Of a stretch of 64,000 nt of DNA, positions 43,815-53,170 are shown in pieces. The position numbers were made by a program, and so were the translations under genes. The notes under the pieces are model-generated. The model was not told the DNA's origin. It worked only from the letters and a program-made list of their open reading frames with translations, and made no database searches. The DNA lies in NCBI GenBank assembly GCA_012845835.1, contig JABAKD010000004.1, positions 6,863,765 through 6,927,764 of the forward strand, given 5' to 3'. Position 1 is the stretch's first letter. Each line of letters starts with the position of its first letter. The stretch is from Undaria pinnatifida. Taxonomy: Eukaryota > Sar > Phaeophyceae > Laminariales > Alariaceae.

Positions 43815-43939
43815 GAGAGGCTACCGTCTTTCTCCACCCTGCCCTCTGTCAACGGCGCGGCTCTGTGGGGGCATCTGTCATCGAACGTGGCCCACTCTCC
43901 TTTATCGTCGCACCAGACCACGAGGTGCTTTCCGAGCAG
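43815..43939 (-). CDS. PaO-like oxygenase, first Rieske exon (CPHRAAPL)
   Basis: This 125-bp minus-strand exon opens after a TTTCGAGGCAG acceptor and ends CTCTC|GTGAGC. It encodes LLGKHLVVWCDDKGEW, then ATFDDRCPHRAAPLTEGR and VEKDGSL, with two spare bases. L-L-G-K-x-L-V-x-W, D-x-C-P-H-R-x-A-P-L-S/T-E-G-R is the diagnostic N-terminal half of the Rieske domain in the PaO family; Cys and His of CPH are cluster ligands. It joins the WYPV exon upstream in phase 0 and the CAYH exon downstream. The frame stays open upstream to a Met at 43996, but the G/C-rich coding character starts at the acceptor. Confidence 0.95.
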
Positions 43940-44396
43940 CTGCCTCGAAATAATAAAGTTGAAGAAGCGAACGATTGAGGGTGCTGAGTCAGACACTCAC
44001 GGTGTGATGAGGTTTCATGCATGCTATGATTGAGGTCTGGCACTAATGGCGTAAAACAGCTTCTGAATATGGCGGGCGTATTTGATCCTAAATTGTTGAC
44101 CAGTGTCGGGGATTAGAAGATATTGTAGCTGTCGCTAAAACGAGCGACGACAGCTGATTGGTGATAGATGTAACTGTCGTCAGACGTGGTGTGCGTCCAC
44201 GAGCCATCGGTTCGTGTGATTGCGAGGGGCACCACGTTTGACTTGCAATTGATTGGTCGTGCATCTGCAGCAGAAGAGGAGATCATTGGTTTCCTTAGGC
44301 GGCGTTGAATACGCCCATGCCCGTGTACCTTACCCTCGTGCTCTGTGCTCTGTGTGCTCGTGTGTCTCGCTGTGCTGTTGTGCTGTTTTTTTTTTT
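43940..44396. other. Intronic DNA; T-rich tract leading into the tandem array
   Basis: A scrap of family-B end (GCATGCTATGATTGAGG) lies at about 44019. 44130-44170 holds a short inverted repeat GCTGTCGCT...AGCGACGACAGC. CTGTG/CTCGTG-rich text precedes the array. No coding motif. Confidence 0.45.
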
Positions 44397-44764
44397 CGTG
44401 TGATCCGTCACTAAAGCACTCATTTTTCTAGTGACCTAGTCTAAATTCAAGTTAAAGCGTACAAACACACAAACACACTAACCTTTTTTTTCGAGTAGAG
44501 CGCTATTACGTTTTTTTTTTTTTTCGTGTGTTCCGCCACCGCAGCACTCATTTTTCTAGTGACCTATTCTAAATTCAAGTTAAATCGTACAAACACACAA
44601 ACACACGAACTTTTTTTTTTAGTAGAGTGCTATTACGTTTTTTTTTTTTCGTGTGTTCCGCCACCACAGCACTCATTTTTCTAGTGACCTAGTCTAAATT
44701 CAAGTTGAAGCGTACGAGCACACAAACACACGAACTTTTTTTTCAGAGTAGAGCGCTATTACGG
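44397..44764. repeat. Three tandem copies of a unit of about 125 bp
   Basis: Units start at 44397, 44525 and 44650 (CGTGTGWTCCGYCAC). Each contains CACTCATTTTTCTAGTGACC, TCTAAATTCAAGTT, an ACACACAAACACAC block, a T run and GTAGAGYGCTATTACG. Copies differ at few positions, so the expansion is recent. It lies in the intron before the first Rieske exon. Confidence 0.92.
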
Positions 44765-44962
44765 GGGGACCGCAGGTGGGAATTAGAAACTCGCTTCGCT
44801 CGAATAACATACACAGTTTTACGCCTAAGACATGATATTTCGTCTATCGGGTTGCCCCTTCCATTTTCCTCGAAATGTATTGTTCTTCTTTTGGTGCGGG
44901 ATATAGAACTACTCTTGTACGCGAGATGAGTCCCAGAAAACAAGTAGGGCACCTCGGCACTT

Positions 44963-45225
44963 GAATCATCCCACGCTAGAGGTTCAGTACAAAATTCTTA
45001 GCTCCAAACACGAGGGGGTAAACATACCCAATACCCGTGTGAAGCATGACTTCGAAGGCATTCGTTCGCGCAGCACCGCGACCAATTTTTGCCAGGGCGC
45101 TAGTCCTTATACGGGAACACACTTCTTAAAAACTATCATGTTCACTGATAGTTCCATGGCTTGAGGAGTTCCACCAGTTGGAAACCTTTATCCCTAAAAA
45201 TTCAACCCCTGCCGTGGGCTGATTC
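44963..45225 (+). mobile_element. Family D MITE, diverged
   Basis: Left GAATCATCCCACGCTAGAGG, right CCCCTGCCGTGGGCTGATTC. The interior has ATGACTTCGAAGGCATTCG and CCGCGACCAA. Flanks ACTT/CTCT do not match. Confidence 0.72.
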
Positions 45226-45289
45226 CTCTGGGTCATGCTCTCGGAGGGTCGAAGGACAACCAGGTTCGGCAGGAATTGCTCACACGACA

Positions 45290-45552
45290 GACAACACGGT
45301 ACAGGTTCACCACATTTCTATCCGGGATACCTCAATTTGGGAGCTTAAGGCATGTCCCTCCGGAAAACTGATTTATTTGGAGAAAAATGCAACTGCTACA
45401 ACACCAGACGAAAAGTTCCATAGCCTAGGGTACAGTACGAGAATCATGCAAAAACAAAAAATGTATTTCGGACGATTTTTGGAATAAGGCTACCCCGTCA
45501 TTCAGACACCATTTCAGACGGAACAGTTCTTCCTCTATCGTAGCACGCGTCT
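45290..45552 (+). mobile_element. Family B MITE
   Basis: Right end CTCTATCGTAGCACGCGTC; the left end ACAACACGGTACAGGTTCAC is decayed. The interior has CCTCAATTTGGGAGCTTAAG, CCATAGCCTAGGGTAC and CGGACGATTTTTGG. Confidence 0.75.
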
Positions 45553-45875
45553 CATTCGACACATGCTAAAAAGTAGGGATGGACCGTTTTCTCTCAGTCG
45601 TTCTCTCAATTCGAGGAGCTCTATACCTTCCCTTTTTTTGGACGGAAAGTGCAATCCAGTATTATATGGGAAAATTGGCCGTATTTTTCAAAACCAAAAT
45701 CTTGCTCCGAGGATTTTGGGTTATAACCACTTCACTACCGGAATCGATTTTGGGGGACAAATTTGCTAGAATTCAGTATGGGTAGGGATTTCGGGGCTCT
45801 ACAGGGGTTGAGGAGTCTCGCCATTCCGAGCTATATTTATGCCGAAATCATCTGCCGGTTTGTCCTGGTCTCAAC

Positions 45876-46153
45876 GAGTGCTGCGATAGGGGTCCTAAAA
45901 GGTATACCGTTTCCTGGCTAAAATGTTTTTTGAACGACGAAGCTCGTTATCAACCCGAAATCGTGGGCATGTCACTCTTGTTGAAAATTAAAAATGATTG
46001 TTTCGTATACTTGGAGGCGATGGGTGTGTTCGTCGGGTTGCTCTTTCAGTTTGGTCAAAGTCTGATTTTTTCCTGTCAATAGAAGTTAAAAATTGCCCTC
46101 AAAATCAGGTTATGAGCCTCGGAAAACAACGGCGAACCTCTACCGTAGCGGGT
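45876..46153 (-). mobile_element. Diverged family B MITE
   Basis: Left ACGAGTGCTGCGATAGGGG, right CTCTACCGTAGCGGGTGCC. The interior follows the reverse B plan (TTTGAACGACGAAGCTCG, AACCCGAAATCG) but is strongly diverged. A similar old copy starts at about 46318 (GCGCGTTGCTACGATATGG). Confidence 0.6.
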
Positions 46154-46604
46154 GCCCTATATTGAGACGAGCCATATCAGTTCAATATGTTCAGAGTACC
46201 CAAAACGTGCGTTGACGCCATAACGTTAGGCGTCAGTGAACGAATTCTGCGGCACGGGTGTGCGCAACGATTTTCCGGAGGGCTCTCTCGCCTGATGATC
46301 TCTAACATTTCAAACGCGCGTTGCTACGATATGGAGGCTGCACGTTTTGGCTGATTTGTTTTTGGTGGAAAATGACGTGTCTCTCCTTAACTCTAACTCT
46401 TCGGAGTTAGATTCTGTAATGTATACTGGACGTTACCCTTTCGCTGCACAAGCGCAATACAGCAGACCATGATGGGATTGTTTTTCGCAGGTGTAGAGTC
46501 CATGGTTTTGCTCAAAATCAGTTTCATGGGGTGGGGGACATACAGCTCCACAAGTGAAGAGCCGTGTAGAAAAAAAATAACGATGCAATTCAGTACGGTA
46601 GAGC

Positions 46605-46844
46605 GACGCGGGCTACGACAGAAGTGTCACTTTTCGGTCTGAAACGGTTCCTGAGAGAAAGGGCCCCTTGCCCCAAAATTGTCTGAAATAGGTCATTTCG
46701 TTTGGTCGTGTACCTAGGCCATGGGATATTGACATCCGGTATATTTTTCTCCAAATCAGTTTTTAGGAGTGGTCTTAAGCTCCCAAATTGAGGAACCTTT
46801 GCACAAAAAACAATGGTTGGTGCACCTCTATCGTAGCATGGGTC
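46605..46844 (-). mobile_element. Family B MITE, intact
   Basis: Ends GACGCGGGCTACGACAGAAG and CTCTATCGTAGCATGGGTC. Exact GAGC duplications (46601-46604 and 46845-46848). A D-like fragment lies at 46905-47060 (GGGAGCTCCTAACGCGAGGA). Confidence 0.9.
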
Positions 46845-47346
46845 GAGCATTCGTCCTGACCCCCCCCCCAAAAAAAGACAAGCGCTATCTGATGGTCTGC
46901 CTGGGAGTCACTCCATACTGGTCTGGCAGAATTTTCTGGGAGCTCCTAACGCGAGGATGACTCAGTATCTCGCCGTCACCATCACCTGAAATATGACGGC
47001 GAAGGCGTTCGTGTGCGCAGTCCGACCAATACGTCTATGCGCTAGTAGTCCAAAACCAAACATGCCCGTAAAAGCATCACACTAACCGGTGCTTCCTCGC
47101 TGAACAAGCCTAAACCCGCCGGAAACGTTCACCCATAAATTGCCCTTACCTGTCGTCGGATGACCCCTCGGCATACGCTGAATGGGTTCATAAAAAGCAA
47201 AACTCGTTGGGTGGATTTTGTGGGTTGTTGAGCGCGCTCGAAAGGAAGTAGAGTTGGCGTAAAATGTCACCTTGTCATCTTGTCATGCGAAAAACTTCAA
47301 TCTCTATAGTAGCACGCGTCAGCGGGAAATAGGCTAAAAGACTCAC

Positions 47347-47403
47347 CTCTACAGCATGTGCACGTCCGGTGTCGGTGTTCTTCTCGGCAAGCACAGGGTA
47401 CCA
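47347..47403 (-). CDS. PaO-like oxygenase, exon with the WYPV motif
   Basis: This 57-bp minus-strand exon is 19 codons in phase 0, reading WYPVLAEKNTDTGRAHAVE between a CCGACACAG acceptor and a GAG|GTGAGT donor. Members of the PaO family begin their mature domain with an aromatic-W-Y-P-V segment, then about 10-20 residues to L-L-G-K; the join to 43815-43939 gives ...HAVE-LLGKHLVV. The acceptor has a poor pyrimidine tract and the frame is open further upstream (ARDVPTQ before W), so the exon may begin earlier. The start codon and any plastid presequence must lie above 47403 and were not recognised. Confidence 0.82.
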
Positions 47404-47748
47404 CTGTGTCGGCACGTCACGCGCATGCAGCGCATACAACCAGTTTCGTGCGCAACCAACCCGAAGCCGCGGTTGTGAAGCGCAATGCGTTTTGTTTGTC
47501 GAGACGCCGGCGCGAAGGGATTTCAACACACGAGGTCGTACGGGCACACCATGAACAGAGGTAGCGAGCGGAGTCAGCCTCATGCGCACACCACGACAGG
47601 CCGGTTGGCAATTTCGGGCAAAAAAACATGCGAAGTTATACGGCAGACGGAGCTTCTAACGTGACGAGCTAACTCCATGTTGCAGGAATTACATTAGCTG
47701 TGAATACAATACTGTTCGTTTGCTACTTCTAGGTTTCATCGGGATGCA

Positions 47749-48724
47749 GACGTGTGCTACGATAGGGTGCGCCACATTTATTTCTGATGTTCCTCCCTTT
47801 TGGAGCTTAAGATATGTTCTTCTTAGGGTCAACATCTAACGACATTGTTTTGGCAAGTTTCTTAACAATTTTGCAAGGTTTCGGAAATCTGGGCCTGCTA
47901 AAATAGACCAAAAGCTTTCATGGCAAAGTTTTTGTTGGATATTTCCGTTCAGCTTCGTTGGCAAGTTTTTGGAAGGTGAGATTTGTCACTTCATTTATTT
48001 GCCATTTTGGTCCATTAACGCCAACGCGAGATGTACAAACCAGACCACCCCACGACGCCCGACGCTAGACTTGCTCTATCTTCTGTAATTGCGGGAGGTA
48101 CGGAGGATACACGGTGTCATTGGTAGCAGCTATAATGGGGCTGGCGACGCTGGCCGTGAGGCCCGCGTGGATGTCACATGGGCGTCGTTTGGAGCGGGTG
48201 CTGACGCACCGTCACCAACAGCAGCCGCTCCAGCTTTGCTCAGGCGAATTTGACCGGGCTGAAAGGACTGCCAACAACCTCTGAGGTACATGGGCTGTTC
48301 GTGCAATCCCTTCTGCGCCAACATTTACTCCATAGAGAGCGTCGGCGTGCCGTTGGCTCCCTTCTGCTGCTGCTGTGGGGTTTCGACAAAAATCTGAGGG
48401 CGTTATGATGAGAAACTTGACAAATACTTCCAAGCACTTGACAATGTGCAGTGTTTCGCGTTAGAAAGTTTTGTCGTCTTTTTGGAAAGTGTTGCTAATG
48501 GTATCTTGATAAAATAGCAAGCTTGGAAAATTTCGCTTGGTCGTTCGAAACGACTGGTAACCCAAAGACTGATTTGGAGAAAAACGAGGGTGAAAAACTC
48601 TCATCGCCCAGGGATACACAATGGGAATCAAACCAAAACAAGTCGACGATTTTGGTTTTTAAGAGCCCCGTCATTCACAAACAAATCAAGGGGGAAAATT
48701 GCCACTTCTATCGTAGAACGCGTC
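47749..48724 (+). mobile_element. Family B MITE split by a foreign insert of about 735 bp
   Basis: The left B part (GACGTGTGCTACGATAGGG to TTTGGAGCTTAAGATATG) ends at about 47825. The right B part resumes at CCAAAGACTGATTTGGAG (about 48562) and ends CTTCTATCGTAGAACGCGTC. Flanks TGCA/TGCT match at 3 of 4 bases. Confidence 0.75.
47826..48561. mobile_element. Unclassified insert inside a family B MITE
   Basis: Begins near GGGTCAACATCTAACGAC and ends near CGACTGGTAACCC; only the terminal GGGT/ACCC is inverse. TTTTGGCAAGTTTCTT and GGCAAGTTTTTGGAAGG repeat inside. A G/C-rich middle (48120-48380) is open on the minus strand (48130-48324) without a known motif. Type and boundaries are uncertain. Confidence 0.45.
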
Positions 48725-48779
48725 TGCTATTTCAGTTTTCTTTACGTCACTGTTCATGTAAGGTACAGAAGGGATTCCC

Positions 48780-49030
48780 GAGGCACACACCACGGTAGGA
48801 GTCCAGCAGAACATTCCTGAGCTTCTATCATGAGAGGAGCTCAATATCTGACCCGTAAGATTACTCGGAAGGCATTCGTCCGCGCACCCCGGCCAAGCTA
48901 ATATGCCTCGTCCTAAAGCAAATTGTACCCTTCAAATTGTTAGACTGTCCGGTACTTCCTTACTTGATGAGCCAACATTACTATAAATTGTTAATTCAAC
49001 AACTGCAAGCCCCCTCCGCACTCTAGAGGG
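48780..49030 (+). mobile_element. Family D MITE, diverged
   Basis: CACCACGGTAGGAGTCCAGC at the left, GAGAGGAGCTCAATATCTGACC, ACTCGGAAGGCATTCG and CACCCCGGCCAAGC inside, and a decayed right end near CTGCAAGCCCCCTCCGC. Confidence 0.6.
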
Positions 49031-49094
49031 ATTACGCCGCCCTAGCAATCAGGTGTCGCTCTTACCATACTGCTATCGTCCTGAACGGTACTGG

Positions 49095-49399
49095 GTATCG
49101 AGGTTACAAGGCCACCGTCGGGCGGTTTCCCCTCTTGGCGCTACCGTCCTTGCGCCACTCGCACGAGTGACGATTTACGTTGCTCTGAAAAATGGCCTGT
49201 AATGCGATATTATTTTGCGCAGCTCGCGTAGCTTACCCTTCCACTTCGGATTCGAATCGGAACGCCAAAGCAGCACGTACGAAAACCAACCCTCAGCAAT
49301 GCTGCAAGCGAAAACGGGATCGTTCTCGCGAGTGACCCCGAGCCGCAGCTAAAAAATAAACTCCTTCAAAACGTGACCCCGCTGGATGTAGTTCTGGTC
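49095..49399 (+). mobile_element. Family A MITE, diverged
   Basis: Right end GATGTAGTTCTGGTC. Palindromes CCACTCGCACGAGTGAC and TTCTCGCGAGTGACC, and GCAGCTCGCGTAGCTTACCC. The left end is decayed. Confidence 0.65.
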
Positions 49400-49515
49400 T
49401 CGACACGTGCTCGTACGACTATAGGAGTGGTAGCTGCTGGCAAGAGTATACTGACAGACAGAGCACCTCCACTGGTGAACTATCCAATGTCGCTGGGTCG
49501 CTATTAATAATAAAG

Positions 49516-49791
49516 GATCAAGGCTACGGCATTGTAGTATCCTGCCCACAATTTTCACTACCAGGTCTGAGGCAGTCGCGAGAGTGACTCTGCACCTCAC
49601 TGATAATACACCGCTCGGCAATTTGTATGACGCGGCGTAGCTAACCATCCCATTGGGAATCCTTGTCGAAATACTTTAGCAGCGAGAATCGCTATGGCCG
49701 CATGGAACAGGGGGGTCATTATCGCGCGTGGCGACCCCGAGGCACTGCAGATGAAATCCCACACAGGAGCTACCCTACCGTAGGATTGGAC
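49516..49791 (+). mobile_element. Family A MITE, intact
   Basis: Left end GATCAAGGCTACGGCATTG, right end CCCTACCGTAGGATTGGAC. Exact AAAG duplications (49512-49515 and 49792-49795). Confidence 0.88.
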
Positions 49792-49799
49792 AAAGAGAA

Positions 49800-50078
49800 C
49801 CAGTCACTGCGGCAAGGGAGTCACCTTTGGGCATTGCTTTTCAGCGGCTAGGGATCGCTAGCGCGAGCGACCTCCCCTTGTTTAATTGCGGTCTTGAGTG
49901 CATCATGCGTGCTGTTTTACTTTTTTATGCGATGTGAATTCGCGCTGAAACGTTTACTGTAGATACGCTGCCCCCTAAACAACAAGCCGCCCCAAGCATT
50001 TTGGTCGGGGCCTGAGGTACACAGTCGCTCGTGCGGGTGGCTCCAGCGCGGTGGGAGGGAGATGTTTTGCCGTGGCCT
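49800..50078 (-). mobile_element. Family A MITE, diverged
   Basis: GGGATCGCTAGCGCGAGCGACC, TGCGATGTGAATTCGCGC, AGTCGCTCGTGCGGGTGGCTC and right end TTGCCGTGGCCTTGAG. The left end is uncertain. Confidence 0.65.
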
Positions 50079-50684
50079 TGAGTTTTGTTGGTTTTCACTT
50101 TTTCAAGCGTTTCGCCAAATCACAAAGTTTGGTCGGGGAAGGTAGAGAACTCTCCAAGGGCAAGATGTATCTAAAGAAAAAATAGGTGCAGTCCCTCCGT
50201 GACATGTGTGTATAGCGACCCGTGCTATGATAGAGGTACGTAGTATCTGAATGTTGAATCTCCTTGTGTGAACTCGATATCATCCCCGGATTTCCGTTAG
50301 CTTTATTTTTAGTTTGGTTCTGTTTTACACGTAGGACATGATGGTATTCATCAGGTTGTCTTTTTATATATCGTTGTGAATACCAATTTGTTGGTCGATT
50401 GTTGTCCTCCTTAAGCGACCGCCATCGTAAAAAGTAGGATGCATCCACGCCCGTGCCATGCATCTAGCGCAGAGCATTGTCTGCGTGACACATAGAAAAC
50501 GGGGAAGCGTGCCGCCTCCTAAACATTTAAAGGAGCAGGTTGTACACTCTGTGCGATACATGGGTGAGGTCGGTCGACCAACGGTAACGATCCCCGGACG
50601 CCTCCCGAGTCGTTTGGCACAACACTAACTAGAGCACTGCCTGGATCGCTGTTACTCCTCTGCGTTTCCATGCTGGTGAGCACT
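50079..50684. other. Old family B fragments, no gene
   Basis: GACCCGTGCTATGATAGAGG at 50218 starts a diverged reverse B copy. Nothing else recognised. Confidence 0.5.
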
Positions 50685-50990
50685 GCCAGATACTGCCGGG
50701 CAATCCCAGGCACGGCCATGTGCTGCTAGGTACTGCTAGGTACTGCCAGGTAGTGCTAGGTACCGCCAGGAACCCGCCAGGTACCGCGATGTACTGCCAG
50801 GTACTGCCAAGCTCTGCCAGGTAGGCCAAGTATTGCCAATTTCTGTTAGGTACTGCCAGGTACTGCCAGGTACTGCCAGGTACTGCCAGGTACTGCCACA
50901 TACTGACAGGAACTGACAGGTACTACGAGGCAATGCCGCGTAGTCCTAGGCGCCACCAGACATCACCGGGTACTGCCAGGTACAGCTACT
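50685..50990. repeat. 10-bp minisatellite (GGTACTGCCA)n
   Basis: About 25-30 units of GGTACTGCCA with substitutions. The minus ORFs reading WQYLAVPGST repeats are translations of it. Confidence 0.95.
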
Positions 50991-51289
50991 CTAGATACGT
51001 CGAGGTGCTTCGGAAGTCGCACAGAAAGTTCCTTTACATTTTGATATTTTGTTTTTGTTGACTTTATGATGTTGGTGTCACATGTGAATTGCAGGCGGCA
51101 CCGGGGAAGAAGCAATAGTTCTGCACTGGATCCTGGATCCTTAGTGTTTCGAACACCGTTGCTCAGAACGAAACGTTTCATGGACAGCCGACCGCCAACA
51201 ATACCAAATAATTGCTCGAATTGTTGAGGCGTCTGAAAAAGCGTGGACCCCCCCCCCCCCCCCCCCTTTCCTGAGCTGGCTCAATATAT

Positions 51290-53170
51290 TTGCGTGGAGA
51301 AAACTTTTTGTTGGAGCAAACAGCAAACCAACAGCGAACCAAAATACACTGAACTCCGAAATGGGTCTCTTAATAGCGGTGTTGACAGCCAGTCATCCAT
51401 CCCCCCCCCTCGAGATCATACTCCGAAGTATTGGATATCGTTGTGTACAATCAACAGTTAAACTTCAGCCAATGCCGACGGCGACAATAACGGCGCCGTT
51501 AAAGCGTCTGAAAGCCAAGTACCGTTTGGAAATGATGCCAATTTTTGTAAATCATCCAGGCGCTGCAGACATTAACATTCAACCGAAATCTCCGAAATTA
51601 ACTCACGGCCCCCACACCCCCGGATCACGCTCTGGACATCGTCGCGTAGGGCGAACTGTTTGATGGGAACCAAAACCAGCATCAACGACGGCAACAAAAA
51701 AAAAAATATCCTGAACTAGTTTTGAGCAACTTCTACAGTTACTGAACGCCCCCCCCACCCAGAGATCACGCTGAATGTTGTTGCGTAGACCGAACGGTTT
51801 GATAGGAAGCCAGCGCCGGCACCAACAACAGCAACACTACGGAAACCTAGCCAATGGTGAGTCGTTCCAAGCAACGTAAGACGTTGCGGGTCACCGCATG
51901 GATCCATGCGAACGTATCTGAATGGAACGAACGGTTTGATGAGAATCAAATACCGGGATCGGCAGCAAGATCACCGATCCCCTGAGGCCGAGGATTGCTT
52001 TGAGCATCGTTCGCAGCTATAGACCCTCCCCCCTCGGGGGTCAATGTAAACATCGATGCGTACCAATTGACACTGCTGTAAAACGAACGGTTCAGAGGGA
52101 AGCCCACATCAACATCGACAACAACAGCACCATACTCTAAAAGGAAGCCCACGCCGATATCAACAACGTCATCAAACTCTTCAATGTTGTGCACTGCTTT
52201 CAGTAACGTTTGGAACATCGAGAGCCGCGTATAGTCTTATACTGTGAAGATTCACGTGGCCCTTCGTACGAGTAAACCACCTCTGTTTTATGCTGAGTAT
52301 CGTTGCGTAGAACAAACGACTTATAACGCCAAGGCAACACTAACACCGACAACAATAATATCAAGAACACAAAGCCGCCGAAACTGGAGCGGGATGTTTC
52401 GAGGCGCGAGGACAGAAATAGATGTCCACCATTCGGGACAATAATGCTCATTATTGTTGTGTAGCGCGTGTGGTTTAATGGGAACAGCAACGACAGCAAC
52501 ACACTCTTGAAACGGTTCGCGAAACGTTTACAGTTAATCGAGCGACCCCCCATCCCCCCCAAAGACTACGCTGAATATCGTCACGTGCCTGCCGAATGGT
52601 CGGTTAAACAGGAATCCAGCATCAGCATCAACAACGACAACAGAATCACGACGAATCCCCTGAGATCATGAACTATTACTGCCATGGCAATCTTGACAGT
52701 TATGGACCCCCTTTGCCTGTTCACCCTGAATTGGGTTCCGTGCGTAGACTGAACCGTTCAACAGGACGCCAGTACCAGCATCGACACCAACAGCATCATC
52801 ACCAAAGTAATTAAAACAACATATTTGGTGACACTAGAACCGTTGGCAGCTATACGTCTGCCTGGTCTCAAACCTATTGTGATGCATTGTACAGGTACAC
52901 GCCCACTTGGGTCACGCTGAATATCTCGTTGCGAACGTGTAGAACAAAGGATTTAATGAGAAGGCAGCACCAACATCATCACCAACACCTCCAACCCCCG
53001 AATTGGTGAGGCGGTCCGAACAATCTCGATCGACATACACACCCCCGCCCGGATCTCGCTGATTTTTTATATTCCGTAGAACCAACGGGTATCCAACGAG
53101 ATGCCAACGCCAACATCAGCAGCAACAAAAACAAGCTCCTGAAAGGAGGAGTGGATTCCAGCAACGTTGA
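51290..53170. repeat. Diverged tandem array, about 12 units of 155 bp
   Basis: The consensus order per unit is ACGCTGAATATCGTTGCGTAG, then ACGAACGGTTTAATGGGAAG, then CCAGCACCAACATCAACAAC, a short variable part and GACAGTTATAGACCCCC. Anchors fall near 51300, 51455, 51648, 51789, 51927, 52081, 52309, 52465, 52594, 52748, 52940 and 53083. Units differ by point changes and indels, so the array is old. A poly-C run lies at 51249-51267. Confidence 0.85.

Larger units (their letters stand above)
3649..47403 (-). other. Span of a split PaO-like Rieske oxygenase gene (partial model)
   Basis: Nine minus-strand exons with conserved PaO-family motifs lie in collinear N-to-C order across this span and are listed separately. 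Joining the first five exons at their AG/GT borders gives 526 nt (about 175 codons) open throughout. It contains a Rieske motif C-x-H-x17-C-x2-H and an N-x2-D-x2-H-x4-H mononuclear iron motif, both split by introns. This family uses a Rieske [2Fe-2S] centre and a mononuclear iron to oxygenate substrates such as pheophorbide a, usually in plastids. Substrate and location are inferred here. Implied introns range from about 0.7 kb to over 9 kb and are full of MITEs plus one LINE. The start codon and presequence, an exon between 35439 and 27674, probably one between 13322 and 3760, and the C-terminal CxxC exon were not found. The gene may be live with giant introns or a relic. Confidence 0.8.

Noticed and set aside
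44397-44764. CRISPR-like direct repeats
   Set aside because: Three long near-identical 125-bp units without short repeats and unique spacers; eukaryotic context.
50629-50933. WQYLAVPGST repeat protein
   Set aside because: The 10-bp minisatellite gives periodic peptides in every frame; no start context or domain.
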